NCBI RefSeq assembly: GCF_032884065.1
Contig: NC_088873.1
Span: 7,327,702 to 7,391,701 of the forward strand
Source: Artemia franciscana
Taxonomy: Eukaryota > Arthropoda > Branchiopoda > Anostraca > Artemiidae
Direction: 5' to 3'
DNA: 64,000 nucleotides
A program made the translations under genes and the position numbers. This document shows, piece by piece, positions 44,391 through 55,702 of this stretch. Below the pieces are notes generated by a model. It searched no databases. It saw only the letters and a program-made list of their open reading frames with translations, and was not told the origin of the DNA. The first letter of the stretch is position 1, and each line of letters starts with the position of its first letter.

Positions 44391-47194
44391 TTTAAAATGA
44401 TGCCATCAATGCTGGACAACTCGTCCCTAATATTCCAGTAAGGTTGCATGCTAGCAGAACACTGGTGTCGGTGGTTCGGCCATCCTTTTTGTATGACCGA
44501 GGTAAGTTCTATCATAATTGGGTCTCTCTTATTTTCTTCTAAGATGATCCCCATCTTCTTATCACTGACTGGGATACTTTTCATAACAGAGTGAACATGG
44601 AATTCAATCTCCAGGGAGCATTCTTCATCAAAGTGGGGTGGATGCAGTCTTGACAGTGTGTCTGCAACTGGTAAGTCCTTTCCTCTAACATATTGAACCG
44701 TAATATCATATGGCTGTAGCTGAATCATCATTCTTTGGAGCCTGGGAGGGGCTTGGCTTAGTGGTTTTGACAATATAGCCTCTAGTGGCTTATGATCTGT
44801 ATGTGCAATGATTCTCCTCCCATAGACAAATTGATGAAATTTTTTACAGCCATAGAGGATAGCATATAGCTCTTTTTCAATCTGAGAATAGTTTTGTTCT
44901 GTTGATGTGAGAGCCCTTGATCCAAAAGCAACAATTTTTCCACCTACGCTCAACTCTGCCCCAAGACCATGCTTGGAAGCGTCGGTTTTCATCTCAACAG
45001 ATTTTGCCTTAGTATCAAAGGTTGCAAGGTTATTACAGATCGAAGTTCTGATTCTATTCATTGCTGTTGCATGTTCATTGGTCCACTCAAAGACAGTTTG
45101 TTTTCCCAACTCTCTGAGGGGATAGTTTAGAGATGACAAGTTTGGAATGTATTTTGAAAGGAAGTTTGTCATTCCAAGGAATGTGGCCAGTTCGTCTTTG
45201 TTTGATGGATGTGGCATCTCAATTATGGCTTGAACTTTTGAAGGATCTGGTTTGATACCATCTGCAGTTATTAGATGTCCAAAATATGGCACGCTTGTTG
45301 ATCCGAATATGCATTTTTCTGGATTAAACCTTACTCCAACTTCCCTGGCCTTCTCTAGGACTTTCCTTAAATTCTCATCATGTTCTTCATCTTTTCCTGA
45401 TACAAGGATATTGTCAACAATGACGCCAACGCCTTTCAAGTTGCCAAAGGTTTCTTCCATCTTTCGCTGGAATTCGTCTTGTGCACATATTAATCCAAAT
45501 GGTATTCTTTTGTATTTGTACCTGCCAAATGGGGTGTTGAAAGTTGTGACAAGTGAAGACTTCTCAGTTAATGCCAGCATCAAATACCCAGATGTTGCAT
45601 CAAGCTTAGAGAACTTATTATGGCCATGAATTTTGGCGGCTATATCTTCAAAAGTTGGCATTGGATAATAGGGCCTTTGTATGGACTTATTAAGCTCTCT
45701 TGGATCCAAGCATAAACGTAACGAACCGTCTGACTTTTCCACGGCTACAATTGAATTAACCCACTTGGTTTGAGTCACCACTCTTTCAATGATGTCTACT
45801 TTTTCAAGGCGCTCCAGTTCGCTTTTAACCCTCTCATGTAAGGCAAAAGGTATTCTCCTGACAGGATTAACTGATGGGATTGCATTCTTTTTTACATGGA
45901 TCTCTACTTTACCTGGGAGTTTACCTATCCCAGCAAAGACGTCATCAAAGTCTTTGGGAATTGGGTTCTTCTGACCACTCTTCTCTGTAGATAAGGAAGA
46001 GATAGATGTAGCTACCTTCACAAACCCCATTTCTACAGATGCTTTGTATCCTAGTATTGGGTTTGACTGTGTATCAACTACAAAGAAACTATACTTTTTG
46101 TTGATAATTCCTTTATGTCTGCAATTTAAAGAGCATACTCCCGCAATTGGAATGCGAGTTCCTCCATAAGCTACAAGGATCTGACTTGTCTTGTCTAGTT
46201 GTGGTTTGGGTTTAAGTCTGTCAAAGACAGATTTTGGGATAACATTTGCTTCAGCTCCTGTGTCGATTTTGAATAGAGTTTCCCATGCTGAATTATTCAG
46301 TTTGATAGCCACAGTCGGTTGGCTTGATTTCTCAGCTATGGCTCCAATAAGTAATGCATCAATATAAATTTCTTGTTCTTGATTTCCATCTGTTCCTTCC
46401 ATATCAATAGTATCTACTGGTTTGCTACAGCAGACACGAGCAAAATGATTTGTCTTTCCGCACTTGGAGCAAGACTGCCCTTTTGCTGGACATTTGTGAT
46501 TTGGGTCATATGCCTCACCACAGAAGTAACACTTCTTACTTGTTGTGGGTTGGTCATACTTCTTTTGTCTTTTTACATAGTCTAATTCTTGTTTTACATT
46601 TGGCTCCTTTACTGTTGTAGGTGACAAGGACATGGCTGACATGGATATGAGCTGCTCTTGTGTTGCCTCAAAAGCTCTTGCAATTGTCACTGTAGTCTCA
46701 AGAGTAAGGGTTCCACCTTGAGATAATAGTTTTTCTCGAATTCTATGTTGTTTCAGTCCACATATTAATCTGTCTCTCACCATCTCCTTCTCAAAATTGT
46801 CTGTAAACTCACAGTCTTTGACAGGCACCTTGAGGGCTGTAATGTAATGTTCAATTGATTCATGCTCCAACTGATCCCGCTTATGGAATTTATAGCGAGC
46901 AAATATAGGATTGTTCATAGGAGCAATATACTCTTTAAATTTCTTAAGATAAACATCAAGTTTGTCTTTTTCTTCTGATGTTAATGTCCAGGTACTAAAG
47001 ACATCTCGTCCTTTTTCTCCTAGCCACAGAAGAAGGTATGAACATTGTTGTTTGGCATTCTTTCCACTCAGCGGCCCGTTGAATATGAGATTTACATGCT
47101 GTTCAAATTTTGTCCATGCTTGTAGACTGGCTGATTCCCAGTTGAATGATGGGCATGGAAGAAGATTGTCCATTTCTGAAACTTCTGACACCAT
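44381..47194 (-). CDS. Gypsy gag-pol polyprotein (gag, protease, RT, RNase H), 937 codons
   Basis: One open frame carries a gag region (residues 1-220), zinc knuckles (C222/C225/H233/C235, irregular, and C242/C245/H250/C255, standard), protease (DTGA at 311-314), RT (KLDATSGYL at 530-538, then the active-site box at about 592-597) and RNase H (TDASKHGLG, IEKELYAI and TDHKPLEAI, roughly 740-815). The RT box reads VDN where VDD is expected: codon 595 at 45412-45410 is AAT (Asn). Loss of this catalytic Asp should abolish polymerase activity. The frame ends at a TAG at 44381, just before the integrase, where an A run appears one base too long. The ATG at 47194 overlaps the LTR end and primer-binding site; a later start is possible. 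Confidence 0.93.
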   Translation of the reverse strand: MVSEVSEMDNLLPCPSFNWESASLQAWTKFEQHVNLIFNGPLSGKNAKQQCSYLLLWLGEKGRDVFSTWTLTSEEKDKLDVYLKKFKEYIAPMNNPIFARYKFHKRDQLEHESIEHYITALKVPVKDCEFTDNFEKEMVRDRLICGLKQHRIREKLLSQGGTLTLETTVTIARAFEATQEQLISMSAMSLSPTTVKEPNVKQELDYVKRQKKYDQPTTSKKCYFCGEAYDPNHKCPAKGQSCSKCGKTNHFARVCCSKPVDTIDMEGTDGNQEQEIYIDALLIGAIAEKSSQPTVAIKLNNSAWETLFKIDTGAEANVIPKSVFDRLKPKPQLDKTSQILVAYGGTRIPIAGVCSLNCRHKGIINKKYSFFVVDTQSNPILGYKASVEMGFVKVATSISSLSTEKSGQKNPIPKDFDDVFAGIGKLPGKVEIHVKKNAIPSVNPVRRIPFALHERVKSELERLEKVDIIERVVTQTKWVNSIVAVEKSDGSLRLCLDPRELNKSIQRPYYPMPTFEDIAAKIHGHNKFSKLDATSGYLMLALTEKSSLVTTFNTPFGRYKYKRIPFGLICAQDEFQRKMEETFGNLKGVGVIVDNILVSGKDEEHDENLRKVLEKAREVGVRFNPEKCIFGSTSVPYFGHLITADGIKPDPSKVQAIIEMPHPSNKDELATFLGMTNFLSKYIPNLSSLNYPLRELGKQTVFEWTNEHATAMNRIRTSICNNLATFDTKAKSVEMKTDASKHGLGAELSVGGKIVAFGSRALTSTEQNYSQIEKELYAILYGCKKFHQFVYGRRIIAHTDHKPLEAILSKPLSQAPPRLQRMMIQLQPYDITVQYVRGKDLPVADTLSRLHPPHFDEECSLEIEFHVHSVMKSIPVSDKKMGIILEENKRDPIMIELTSVIQKGWPNHRHQCSASMQPYWNIRDELSSIDGIILKGK
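47178..47193 (-). promoter_or_regulatory. tRNA primer-binding site
   Basis: The minus-strand sequence TGGTGTCAGAAGTTTC starts directly after the LTR. TGG pairs with the CCA 3' end of a tRNA. The tRNA species could not be named. Confidence 0.8.
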
Positions 47195-47313
47195 GTATTG
47201 TTACCAGTTGAATAATTTATTAAGCCAACCGACCTGCAACAAAACTACATAAGCAAACAACAATCATAGGATAATAAGCAGCAAGCATAAGCATAAAAGC
47301 ACTAAACACAACA
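47194..47313 (-). repeat. 5' LTR of the Gypsy element
   Basis: Same length as its partner. On the minus strand it ends AACAATACA and is followed with no gap by the primer-binding site. Confidence 0.95.
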
Positions 47314-47318
47314 GATTC
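47314..47318. repeat. target-site duplication GATTC, right
   Basis: Partner of 42949-42953. Removing the element and one copy restores the LINE RNase H reading order. Confidence 0.93.
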
Positions 47319-50225
47319 CATGTTATAATTTATAAGTACATCCAAGGCCAGGCGGATGGCACATAATTCAGCAGACAAGATAGAAGATCCCAATGGGAGA
47401 GGAGAATAAATGTTCTAATTCAGGGATGGGATACATGCTCCTGCTCCAGCTCTTTCCCTCTGGACCAATCCATCTGTATATATTTTTCTATAGTTGGGGT
47501 AAGCCTTTGAGATGTGTTCAGCCAAAATAGTCTGGATCTTGTAATTAGGAATCAAATCTTTACTAATAGAGATAAGTTCTACTTGACTGCTTGGAGGACT
47601 CATTTCCCATGGGGGGGATTCAGTAAAGGGATATGCATAAAGCAAATGTTGATTCCAGTTTGGGACCTCCAGTTGAAACTAATTCCATGATGAATGGGCA
47701 TTGGGACAGGCTGACTTCTCAGCAAAGGTATGTGCATATACAGCATGCTTGGCTCCATAAGCCTGGATATGCAAGAAATATTTTATCCTTGGACTAGATG
47801 CTCTTTCACTTAGGGACACCAATCCCGACAGTATTCTTAACTTTGACAGAGGAGTATGCTTATGCACACCCAAAGCTATTAGAATAGCAGAATTTTGTAA
47901 AGATTCGAGGATTTTGAATGAGGATGGAGGACAAGCTAAAAAAATGTGAATCCCATATTCTATATTTGAACAAATATATAATTTGTAAAAATCCAAAATA
48001 ATTTTTGGGTGACATCCCCACTTACTTCCAGCAAGTCTTTTTAGAATACAAAGTCTCTGAATAATCAGAGATTTCAAAGAATTAATATGTTCATTCCACT
48101 GCATTTTAGAATCCATTAATAAACCAAGTAACTTCACTGAATTGCAATATGGGATCTCCCTTGAGAAAATTGTCAGTGGATTAGGAGGATCTAGAGTACC
48201 ATTAGTAAATATAATGGCTTTAGTTTTACTGATTGAGATTGGGAAGCCAAATGCTAAAGAGAATCTCTGGACTAAACTTATATCCTGTTGTATAAGGCTT
48301 TGAAGAAGGCTAATATCCCTTCCCGACTTCCAAATGATCAAATCATCTGCATAAAGGCCAAATGATGCATGAGATACTTGAAATTCAGAAACATACAAGT
48401 TGAATAGAAGAGGACCCAATATTGCACCTTGAGGAAGTCCTCTTGTAATGGGGCATTGCTCACCTCTAGACTGATTTACTTGAACGTAAAAATATCTATC
48501 AGTTAGAAAAGACTTTATAAAACTTATAAAAGGATACGGGAAGTCAAGATTTATTAGGATTTCCAATAATTTATTGTGGACTACATTACCATAGGCATTT
48601 GCCCAGTCAAACAGAACAGCCATTGTGACATGTCTTATTTTAAGAGAGTTACAAACATCAATTTCTAGCCAGGTAATGTTGTCTAAAGAGCTATGTCCTT
48701 TTCTGAAACCTGTTTGTTCACTAGGAAAGAGATTGTTGACTTCAGCAAACCACTCAATTCTTGATAAGACAAGCCTTTCCAGAACTTAACTAAAGGAAGG
48801 TAATACCAATATAGGACAGTAAGACTTAAGATCATTAGATGAATAAGAAGGTTTTAAAGCTAGGAATACTTGAGCAATCTTCCAAGCATCTGGGAACTTT
48901 TGACTTGACCAAATAAGATTATAAAGACTTAAGAGGGTTGTATGAACCACCTTTGGGGACTCAAGAATCCACTTCATATAAATACCATCATAACCTGGGG
49001 GAGACTTGATGTTAAAAGAATTAAGTGCGACACAAAATTCATCTTGGGAAAAAGGTTTCATCAGAGTACCCTTATAAGAACAGGTAAGAGGGAGATTACA
49101 AAAAGGAGGTCGGCTGGGATGAAAATCTGAGCAATCATTTTTAAAAATATCAGTAAACAGATCTGCCTTCTTTTTATCTGAGACAATTGGATATCCATCC
49201 TGAATGATATCATATCTACGGTCATCATTAGGCTGCTTTCCACTATTTAGTTGGCTAATGAAATTATGGACCTTTGAAATTGGGGTTCTAAAACTGATAC
49301 TTGAGCTGAAATTCAGCCATGTACTCTGTTTGGCTCTCCTACAAAATATTTTCACCTTAGCAACATGACTGCTTATAAGAGATTGCTCCAGTTCCAAAAA
49401 TTGTATTGCTGTTGACTGAGGTGGGTGCTTTTGAAACATTTTACGAGCCTTTCTTTTTGCCAGAACTGCAACCCTACACTCATCACTCCACCAATTCTTG
49501 GGTCTTTTGGAGCCATTGTAAAAATGCTCCCTAGTCACTGGAATTGCCAATTTAGCTGACTCCAGCAGGATTGATCTCAAATTAGACTCAATGGCATTAA
49601 TATCAGAATTAGGAGAAATAAAGGAAAAATCTACTTCATTTAATATCTCACAAAAAAGGGACCAATTACGTTTGGAGTTAATAAATGTAGGGACGTAGGG
49701 TTTGGGAGTGTAGCATAAATCTTGAAATGATGTAAGAATTGTACAATGATCAGATTGAAGAGACGACACCTTTACCATCTGAACTAAATCATAATATGAA
49801 GAAGGACCTAGAAGCAAATCTATAGTTGAGAAAGAGTTAGAGGAAATATTATACCTGGTCTGAAAGTCAAATGGAGTGAAAATCAAGGTGTCAGGAAAAT
49901 TGGACAATATGTACTACCAGCTGCTTTGTTGCTACCAGCTGATTGTTCTCAGAGAGGACTATGGGCATTAAAATCACCAAAAATAAAGGTATTATTACCT
50001 GATAATTCTGTTTCCAAGATACTTTGGATGTCCTTACTCCCACATGGATTATACAAGGATTTTATGGCAAGATGGTTACCATTGGCTAAGGTAATTATTA
50101 TACCTACAACATCTATTTCATCCCTGTAGATAGTTAAGGGTTGAGGGGAGTGTTGGATTGAAACATGAACAAAGATTGCCACACCCCCTCCCAGTAAGAC
50201 CCAATTGCTGATGAGAGCTAAGGGT
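47319..50225 (-). pseudogene. LINE endonuclease, reverse transcriptase and RNase H start
   Basis: From the right: endonuclease motifs GGGVAIFVHV and TFIFGDFNAHSPL (50200-49950), then a frameshift at about 49930, and from 49907 one frame down to 47415. This frame contains STIDLLL and SDHCTIL (endonuclease end), NWWSDECRVAVLAKRK (linker), SPPGYDGIYMKWI (RT entry), FDWANAYGNVVH (motif A; the second Asp of the usual AYD is Gly), LPQGAILGPLLF, LYADDLII (catalytic box) and IYTDG (RNase H start). Only three nonsense codons interrupt it, at 48786-48788, 47679-47681 and 47415-47417, so it is a fairly young copy. Confidence 0.88.
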
Positions 50226-51129
50226 TACAGTTTTATGTATGACCTCTTGAATTAAATAGAAAAAGCAACAAAAAACATTCAAAATTTAGAGTAGGAGGGA
50301 ATGTCTCAACCCCCACCCTACCCTAATTCACCCTTAACACAAGTCATTTTAATTGTAAAACTACTAATGCCAAACTACTTCTTCAGCTTGGACAAACTTT
50401 CAGTACAGTTTTTTTCCTTCTCTAATGAAAACCCCTTTGAACTATAGCTTCAACCTTTAAATAGATCTGACATGATATGAACTTACAGAAATTGTCATCA
50501 TGTCACCCAGAAGTGGTATGATGACACCCTGGGAGATGCAGTTGCAGGTTTATTGGCCAAAGTACTATTTTAACATTTACAGGAGAATAGGGAATTGACA
50601 GAGCTCTTTACTTTTCTCCCAATGTCAGGCTATGATAAGGTGGCTACTATTTAGGGTGCAATCACTTTAATTGTCTCCCAATTTGCAAAAGTAGTATTTT
50701 GTACAAGAATGTTTCACCATTATTTCACTTGAAAATTAACATAAACAATGTATTTTAAGAAAGTTATGACATTGGCTCTAATTGCTCAATTTCTTTACAT
50801 ATATGATATTTGATTTGAGGCATTAATGAAAATGTATATAAGTAATTTTAATTGAATTATTGCTCAGTTGAAGAGCATATATGTGTTTTAAGCTCCTTCC
50901 CATGGACTCAGTAGCATTTTTTTATTTCTTTTTTTTTGAAATTTTCAGTTACTACACAGATATTCTTTCAAAGTTGAATGATTACAAAACATTGAAAGGT
51001 CTTCTCCACGCAAAAGAATGAGTGGCGTTCCTTTCCTCATCCAATGGAGGAAAAGGACCCTCTCCATTGTATACTTCATGAAAACATTCTAGTATGTGCA
51101 GAAATTTTGATATTTAGGCCTATAAATCA
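50226..51129. other. intron 1 sequence, nothing recognised
   Basis: No coding motif or long repeat was seen. Confidence 0.4.
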
Positions 51130-51335
51130 ATTCTCTTAATTGTATCATGAACTATCATCATCATCAATTGCATCATCAACTTCCTGAATGGCAACACAGC
51201 TGTACACACTCCTCTGTCCTAATATATTCAAAGCTTCCTTCTTTGAAAGAAACTTCATTCCTTCTTTAAAGGAATAAAGTTTCATTTTTCTTTAAAGCCT
51301 TTCTTATAACCTCCTCCCACTTCATTTGGGGACAA
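51130..51335 (-). pseudogene. possible LINE 3'-end fragment
   Basis: The minus-strand translation shows PNEVGGGYKKGFKEK and then KEALNILGQRSVYSCVAI before an Asp-rich end, which resembles the 3' ends of LINEs of the type at 1-565. The evidence is short and frameshifted. Confidence 0.4.
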
Positions 51336-52394
51336 CCTGCTTTTCAATTCATCCTTGATAAATGGCTGAAAAGTATTATTGTTGGCAATTTGTCAACCTT
51401 CATCTGCTGAGCTTATTTTAGCCCAAGAAAGTGGCATAGAACAATATTCTTTGTGCAGCCTACTGTTTAAAATACTACTGTCAGTCAAATCAGTACCCAA
51501 CAATCACACTTATTGGGGGGGGGGGGAATTTTATTCAAGATGCTACTAGGTTAAATTCAGAATATTGCACAATACATAGTAAATAAACATAAATTAAGTA
51601 ATGGTGATCAAGCTTTTACAAAGATAATCAACAATGAGTTGCTGCTGGCAACTTTAAAAAAGTTTTATATATACTTCATATAAAATATACTTTAAAAAAG
51701 TATATTTTATACTTTATATTGTATAATATACTAATGATATATAATATACTTTATAATATACTAATATACCAATATACTGTAAAAAAGCTTTTGTGTGGGC
51801 TAAGGTGTATTTCATATACATTTGGTTTTTTTTTCAGTAGGCTTCATCACTAATGTTGCAGAACCTATCCCCCCACCTCCCCAACCTCCCATCTCAGCAC
51901 AGGACACTCTTATCTTATATTTGGACAAAGCACCATTCTTACAGCCCTGTGTGTATTGTGCTTTCCAGTTGCATGCAATTTTGAACAGATTTTCACTCTG
52001 TAAGATTAAATTTGTTGTGCTAAACTTCTTCTATGCATGATTCATTGAAATATTACTTATTACTTTTCATTAAGTTGATTTGGTAATGGATTTGCTGCTT
52101 TATATTAATAAATAGCATTGAACAGTGGGCCACATAAAGCAAAAGCAAAAATACTGCATAATTCCAAGTTTTGTTATATTTATATCCAAGTCTAATATTA
52201 TATTATAACATGGACCTTATGATATTTCAAAATTAGACAAATACACATATGAAATAAACCTACAATAAACACAGACTGGTTACTAAAATTGTAGTCATCT
52301 ATGTTTTTCTATATTAAATTCCTTTATCACTTTATCAAAGTCAATTTGTACTTCTCTTTCAATTACCAACAGTGCAAGTTAAGATAAGTAGATA
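51336..52394. other. intron 1 sequence, AT-rich
   Basis: It includes a G run at 51516-51526 and an AT-only patch with imperfect palindromes (51650-51780). No gene. Confidence 0.45.
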
Positions 52395-52627
52395 ACTTCG
52401 AAGACCACACTGCCTTTCCATGTCGAAAGTAAAACAGTTCAGAATAGGGATGATACCTTTTTATTGACAGTGAAATATAAAATTGTTTAACTGGATATTT
52501 CGAACACATATACAGTGTTCATCATCAGCAGTAAAACACTGTATATGTGTTCGAAATATCCAGTTAAATAATTTTATATTTCACTGTCAATAAAAAGGTA
52601 TCATCCCTATTTTGAACTGTTTTACTT
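52395..52627 (+). mobile_element. 93-bp-arm foldback, copy 2, with a short LINE-like flank
   Basis: The left arm is 52427-52519, the loop 52520-52534 and the right arm 52535-52627. The palindrome matches 12852-13073. The sequence before it (GATAACTTCGAAGACCACACTGC, read in two pieces around 52392-52414) also matches the flank of copy 1, but in the opposite orientation relative to the chromosome. That is what a severely 5'-truncated copy of the same longer element would give. Confidence 0.85.
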
Positions 52628-54359
52628 AAGTTAAGATAATCTTTCTTACCCCATGGTGTTGCAGCAGTATATCTTCAACCATCAAAGGCAAGAAAGAGAT
52701 CTTTTACATGATGCAGAATTCATAGGAATAATGAAGTACACTTTGAATAGATCAAATATCAGAGGAAATACACATTTCAAGTGTTTTTCAGCAAAAACAG
52801 ATGCTCTTTCTAGAATGCTTTTGTTTTTTATATCCTCAACTTCATAATGTAACTTGTAACTCAGACATGCAGCATTCAAAATCAAGCTTATAGTATTTAC
52901 ACACTGAGCTTACACTGTCTTTGTTTGTTTTGTTTGTACCTATCATTACGCTTAAGTTGTTCAATCCAAACTGTTCTCTTCTAGCCTTCTTTTAATCTCT
53001 GTAGTTAGAAGATCAATAACAGGATCAACGCTATATTTTTGAAAAACTCTTGTGCTGCTTTATTTGGAACTATTGTATCACACCTAATTTCACTGGGGGT
53101 TTACATTTCTAGGGCATTTCAGAACCTCTAAAATCATATTTATTAGCTAATTCTGAGCTTTGAAGGCAATCATGAAGTGCCATATGATAGCCACAATTTT
53201 TTTTTTGTTTAATATCTATCTTTAGTATCTTAAATATCAAATTTTTTTATTTAATTTCACCAGTTGAAACATGAAGGACGCATGGCAAAATACATGGAAA
53301 ATACATAATTTGGTTATATATTTACATACTAGGGGGGATTGTGGGTAAACTATAGCACAGCTGCAGTCAAAATCTGTTAATTCTACAAAATCAAAATCTG
53401 TCAAATTCAAAATCTGTCAAAATCAAAATCTACAAAGTCAAAATCTGTTAATTATTCTACACATTATGAAGTGAGTATAAGAAAAAAGTTTTTAACATAT
53501 TTCTTTCTCAACCACCTCGAATCTAAACTTATAAAAAATTAAGTTGTGGACAAAGTCAACAAAGTCATAATACCATTCAATGCTTGGGATTTTAGGTTCT
53601 TAGACCTCTGTAGGTCTGAATCCCTTCAGCACTGCCCTATGGGATATCCTAGACCAAGTATCAAATAATTGTTTAATTAGCTTAAAATACAAAATTAACA
53701 TACCATAGTCTCATTTAGATATTGAAGACAGTTGAACTTGTTTCTCACTATAGTGTATTTTTAGCACTAGATCTGCCAACAAGTGCAAAATTCTCCCTGG
53801 TTGATGTTACACTGATGTTGCATAAGAAGTAGATGACCTATTTCCTTGATGATAAGGGGCAGTATATTTGTATAAATATTAATAAAAGAGCATAATAGAC
53901 CACTATTTTTCACATTTTTTACATTACAAACGAGCTGGGATTAATAAAAAAAAATATCTGGCAAAGTAAAGGGTGCATTTGAAGCTAAAAATGAACAACA
54001 GTTTTAATGTTACTTAATGAATTATAGTTTTTCTCCAAATTATGCTCCTCTCCCCCCAAACAACACCACTACCAACAATATCTATAGATGATTCTTCTGG
54101 AAAACATCTAACAAAGTGCCCACATTTCAGAACCAATCTTGACCACTATCATAACAGAGGAGTAGCTCCAGCATTTTATTGGGGTGAGAGGCAAGAGGGG
54201 TCCAAATCTGGATAGTCAAGAGGCATGGGCTATTTAATAGTTTTTTCTCAACGTTATTGGGGAGGGGGGAATTGCTCCCCTTTGCCCCCTGATCATCACT
54301 GTAGCTTCTATTGTCCTAATTGTGGTTGGTAGAATTATCTTCCTATTCTTCCAAACTCT
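52628..54359. other. intron 1 sequence with a short AAAATCTGT repeat
   Basis: From 53366 to 53455 CAAAATCTGT or a near variant occurs about five times with spacing of 16-24. Otherwise nothing was recognised. Confidence 0.5.
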
Positions 54360-54865
54360 TCCCAAGTGGGAAAAAACACCTGGGGCCTTGGCCATTCTAC
54401 TCTTTACATCTTCAGCATATCCACCATCTTAACCACTAATACTACCCAGGTAAGTGGTGCTATCTGCTCAATTAATCTTCTCATTACACAAGATCGCCTC
54501 TTTGCCTTCACCTATTCGCTTAAATCGTATATCGCTGGCAAATACGATTTAAGGTAAGGTATTCTTGCACCCTGTGCTCTCAAAACCTCATAAAAATCAT
54601 TCCTTTTTTCCTAGGATACTCCTGTCATTTGCATAATCTAAGCCTATGGTAGTTTTACCTTCCCATTTAATTCCATGCTCTCCCATAGCTTTTGCTGGGT
54701 TCCTTAGGAGAAAGTCCATCAAAATGATCCAAATAAATGGGAATAGAATTTGACAGTGCTTATGCCTTCATTCAGTTGAAAACTGGCTAATAACCAAATT
54801 TCCTATCTTAATCACAACAATATTGTTCTTGTACATAGCACTAATTGCTTTTATCCAGGTTGCAG
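54360..54865 (-). pseudogene. LINE RT fragment, same family as 1-565
   Basis: Landmarks TCTACTCTTTACATCTTCAG, ACTAATACTACCCAGGTAAG, GAAAGTCCATCAAAATGATCC and TTTCCTATCTTAATCACAAC match the left-edge LINE in the same order. The copy is much more decayed and has no long frame. Confidence 0.8.
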
Positions 54866-55493
54866 CAGTAGCTAGCAACCTAGTAAGAAACAGTCACATT
54901 CCATACTAAGAAGTACAGTAGTCCATAATTCCTAAAATTAAAAGCACATAATTCATAATTCAAAGCACAAAGTATACTATTAGAATCACATTTTCCAAAA
55001 CCACGATGTAGGAAACGTACAGCTCCTTGGCTTGAATAACTAAGAAAATCCATTGCTTTGAAAAGTATGAAAAGTTGCTTGAACTACAATATTCTGCATC
55101 AAGGGTATCTTTTTTTCCCCTGCAGCTTGTGGGGCACTGGAACATCATAGAGGGTTGTTTAATGGCTCATTTTAAAGGAAATTAATGTATTTAAAAATCT
55201 TTTATAATTCACAAAGATAATTTTTAAAATAATATCAATTTTACACAAAAAACCTTTTTTTTGTACAAGATTGATGAATGATGTCATAATCTTAGGGTGT
55301 AACCATATATGGCATAAAAGGAAATGCAGTATTATAGTGTTAGAGCCCTAACTGACAACGCTTTTCTGAAAAATCTGAAAAAATCAATGACTAATTTAGT
55401 TATATTTACTATTTAATCTTTGATCTGCTTGCTTTTTTAAATATTTGATTGCTGACGATTCTTTTTCTTTATTACCCATTTCTTTTTGTATAG
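54866..55493. other. 3' end of intron 1
   Basis: AT-rich, ending with the exon 2 acceptor. No separate feature. Confidence 0.5.
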
Positions 55494-55702
55494 AATTAAG
55501 CACACCAAGTCTCTGGACAGAACAGAATTATGCACAGACCTTTGACTGTAGTCCGTGCAAAATAGAAGATAATGTTGAAAGGATTTCTGTTCATGATGTT
55601 TCAACTGGAGAATTTATTGAAAAATTTGAAAAGACCTATCAACCTGTAGTTATTACTGGCATTCAAGATTCTTGGGACGCTAATGTCAAATGGACTCTAG
55701 AG
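55494..55702 (+). CDS. JMJD6: JMJD6 exon 2
   Basis: It encodes ELSTPSLWTEQNYAQTF, then IEDNVERISV, FIEKFEKTYQPVVI and DANVKWTLE, matching the region between the basic N-terminus and the JmjC domain of JMJD6. The acceptor TTTTTGTATAG and donor GAG|GTAAAG give entry after one base of a codon and exit between codons, which agrees with exons 1 and 3. Cys and Lys in place of conserved polar residues (SPCKIEDN) are ordinary variation. An ATG-initiated reading upstream of 55494 would be intron. Confidence 0.96.

Larger units (their letters stand above)
42954..47313 (-). mobile_element. full-length Gypsy LTR retrotransposon, 4.36 kb
   Basis: All structural parts are present: 5' LTR (47313-47194), primer-binding site (from 47193), gag-pol (47194-44381), integrase region (44390-43153), polypurine tract (43088-43074), 3' LTR (43073-42954) and a 5-bp target duplication GATTC (42949-42953 and 47314-47318). 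It has no env. The domain order (protease, RT, RNase H, integrase) identifies Ty3/Gypsy. The LTRs differ at 3 of 120 positions. It is inserted in the RNase H of a LINE that is itself in JMJD6 intron 1. Confidence 0.96.
42120..50225 (-). mobile_element. LINE with RNase H, split by a Gypsy element, 5'-truncated
   Basis: The LINE lies antisense to JMJD6. Its two parts are 50225-47319 (endonuclease, RT, first half of RNase H) and 42948-42120 (second half of RNase H, C-terminal region, 3' UTR). The parts join exactly through the GATTC target duplication of the LTR element, restoring the RNase H order across the gap. Its 5' end is cut within the endonuclease (GGGVAIFVHV at about 50190), so ORF1 is missing. 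The RNase H places it in the I/Jockey-like group. Confidence 0.88.
40461..55493 (+). other. JMJD6: JMJD6 intron 1, 15 kb
   Basis: It starts GTATGG and ends TTTTTGTATAG. It is filled by a tandem duplication (40870-41470), a LINE split by a Gypsy element (42120-50225), a foldback copy (52427-52627) and LINE remnants. Most elements with determinable orientation are antisense to JMJD6. Confidence 0.85.

Noticed and set aside
51650-51780. Replication origin or scaffold attachment at the AT-only patch
   Set aside because: AT richness alone is not evidence in this AT-rich sequence.
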